Assembly: GCA_031430015.1 (NCBI GenBank)
Contig: JANPAR010000340.1
Coordinates: 1-5,891 of the forward strand
DNA length: 5,891 nucleotides
Direction: 5' to 3'
Source of the DNA: CANJDH01 sp031430015
Lineage (GTDB): Bacteria > Pseudomonadota > Gammaproteobacteria > Burkholderiales > JAEUOS01
Below the pieces are notes generated by a model, which saw only the letters and a program-made list of their open reading frames with translations, was not told where the DNA came from and ran no database searches. The position numbers and the translations under genes were made by a program. Positions 5,868 through 5,891 of the stretch are shown here, in pieces (position 1 is the stretch's first letter; every line of letters starts with the position of its first letter).

Positions 5868-5891
5868 CCATCAACAACCCCAACCTGGCGG

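Overview
The window looks like GC-rich chromosomal DNA of a betaproteobacterium, most likely Burkholderiales (Comamonadaceae/Alcaligenaceae type). This is inferred from the close match of the EtfB protein to betaproteobacterial EtfB as I remember it, from two periplasmic Bug/TctC-type binding proteins without membrane partners (a hallmark of that order), and from strong third-position GC. No database search was possible.

Layout. Positions 1-699 (minus strand) hold the start and most of etfB, the beta subunit of electron transfer flavoprotein. It runs off the left edge. Its last 16 visible codons are not EtfB sequence: they are the antisense of a second, synonymously diverged copy of an internal etfB segment, so there is a rearrangement or chimeric join at about position 49-60. 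Positions 700-941 form a divergent intergenic region with a perfect TATAAT on the etfB strand and an 18-bp near-palindrome just downstream of it.

Positions 942-4715 (plus strand) form one compact operon of four genes, with gaps of 12, 40 and 8 nt. They encode a 427-residue two-domain vicinal-oxygen-chelate (type I extradiol dioxygenase-like) enzyme, a Bug/TctC periplasmic solute-binding protein, a small YciI-like protein, and a second divergent Bug/TctC protein. The simplest reading is a small catabolic unit: the two periplasmic proteins capture organic acids or related substrates, and the cytoplasmic ring-cleavage-type enzyme and YciI-like protein process an intermediate. No TctA/TctB membrane components, hydroxylase or regulator of the LysR/IclR/TetR type are visible, so the substrate is unknown. 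In the dioxygenase, the N-terminal domain keeps the metal triad and the C-terminal domain has lost two of three ligands, the reverse of the classical BphC/XylE layout.

Positions 4782-5117 encode a small HigA2/XRE-type helix-turn-helix protein with no toxin gene beside it. Positions 5118-5537 contain no convincing gene but several hairpins, including a perfect 14-bp inverted repeat with TTATCCGCC cores. Positions 5538-5867 encode a small two-helix membrane protein in DNA of visibly lower GC than the operon.
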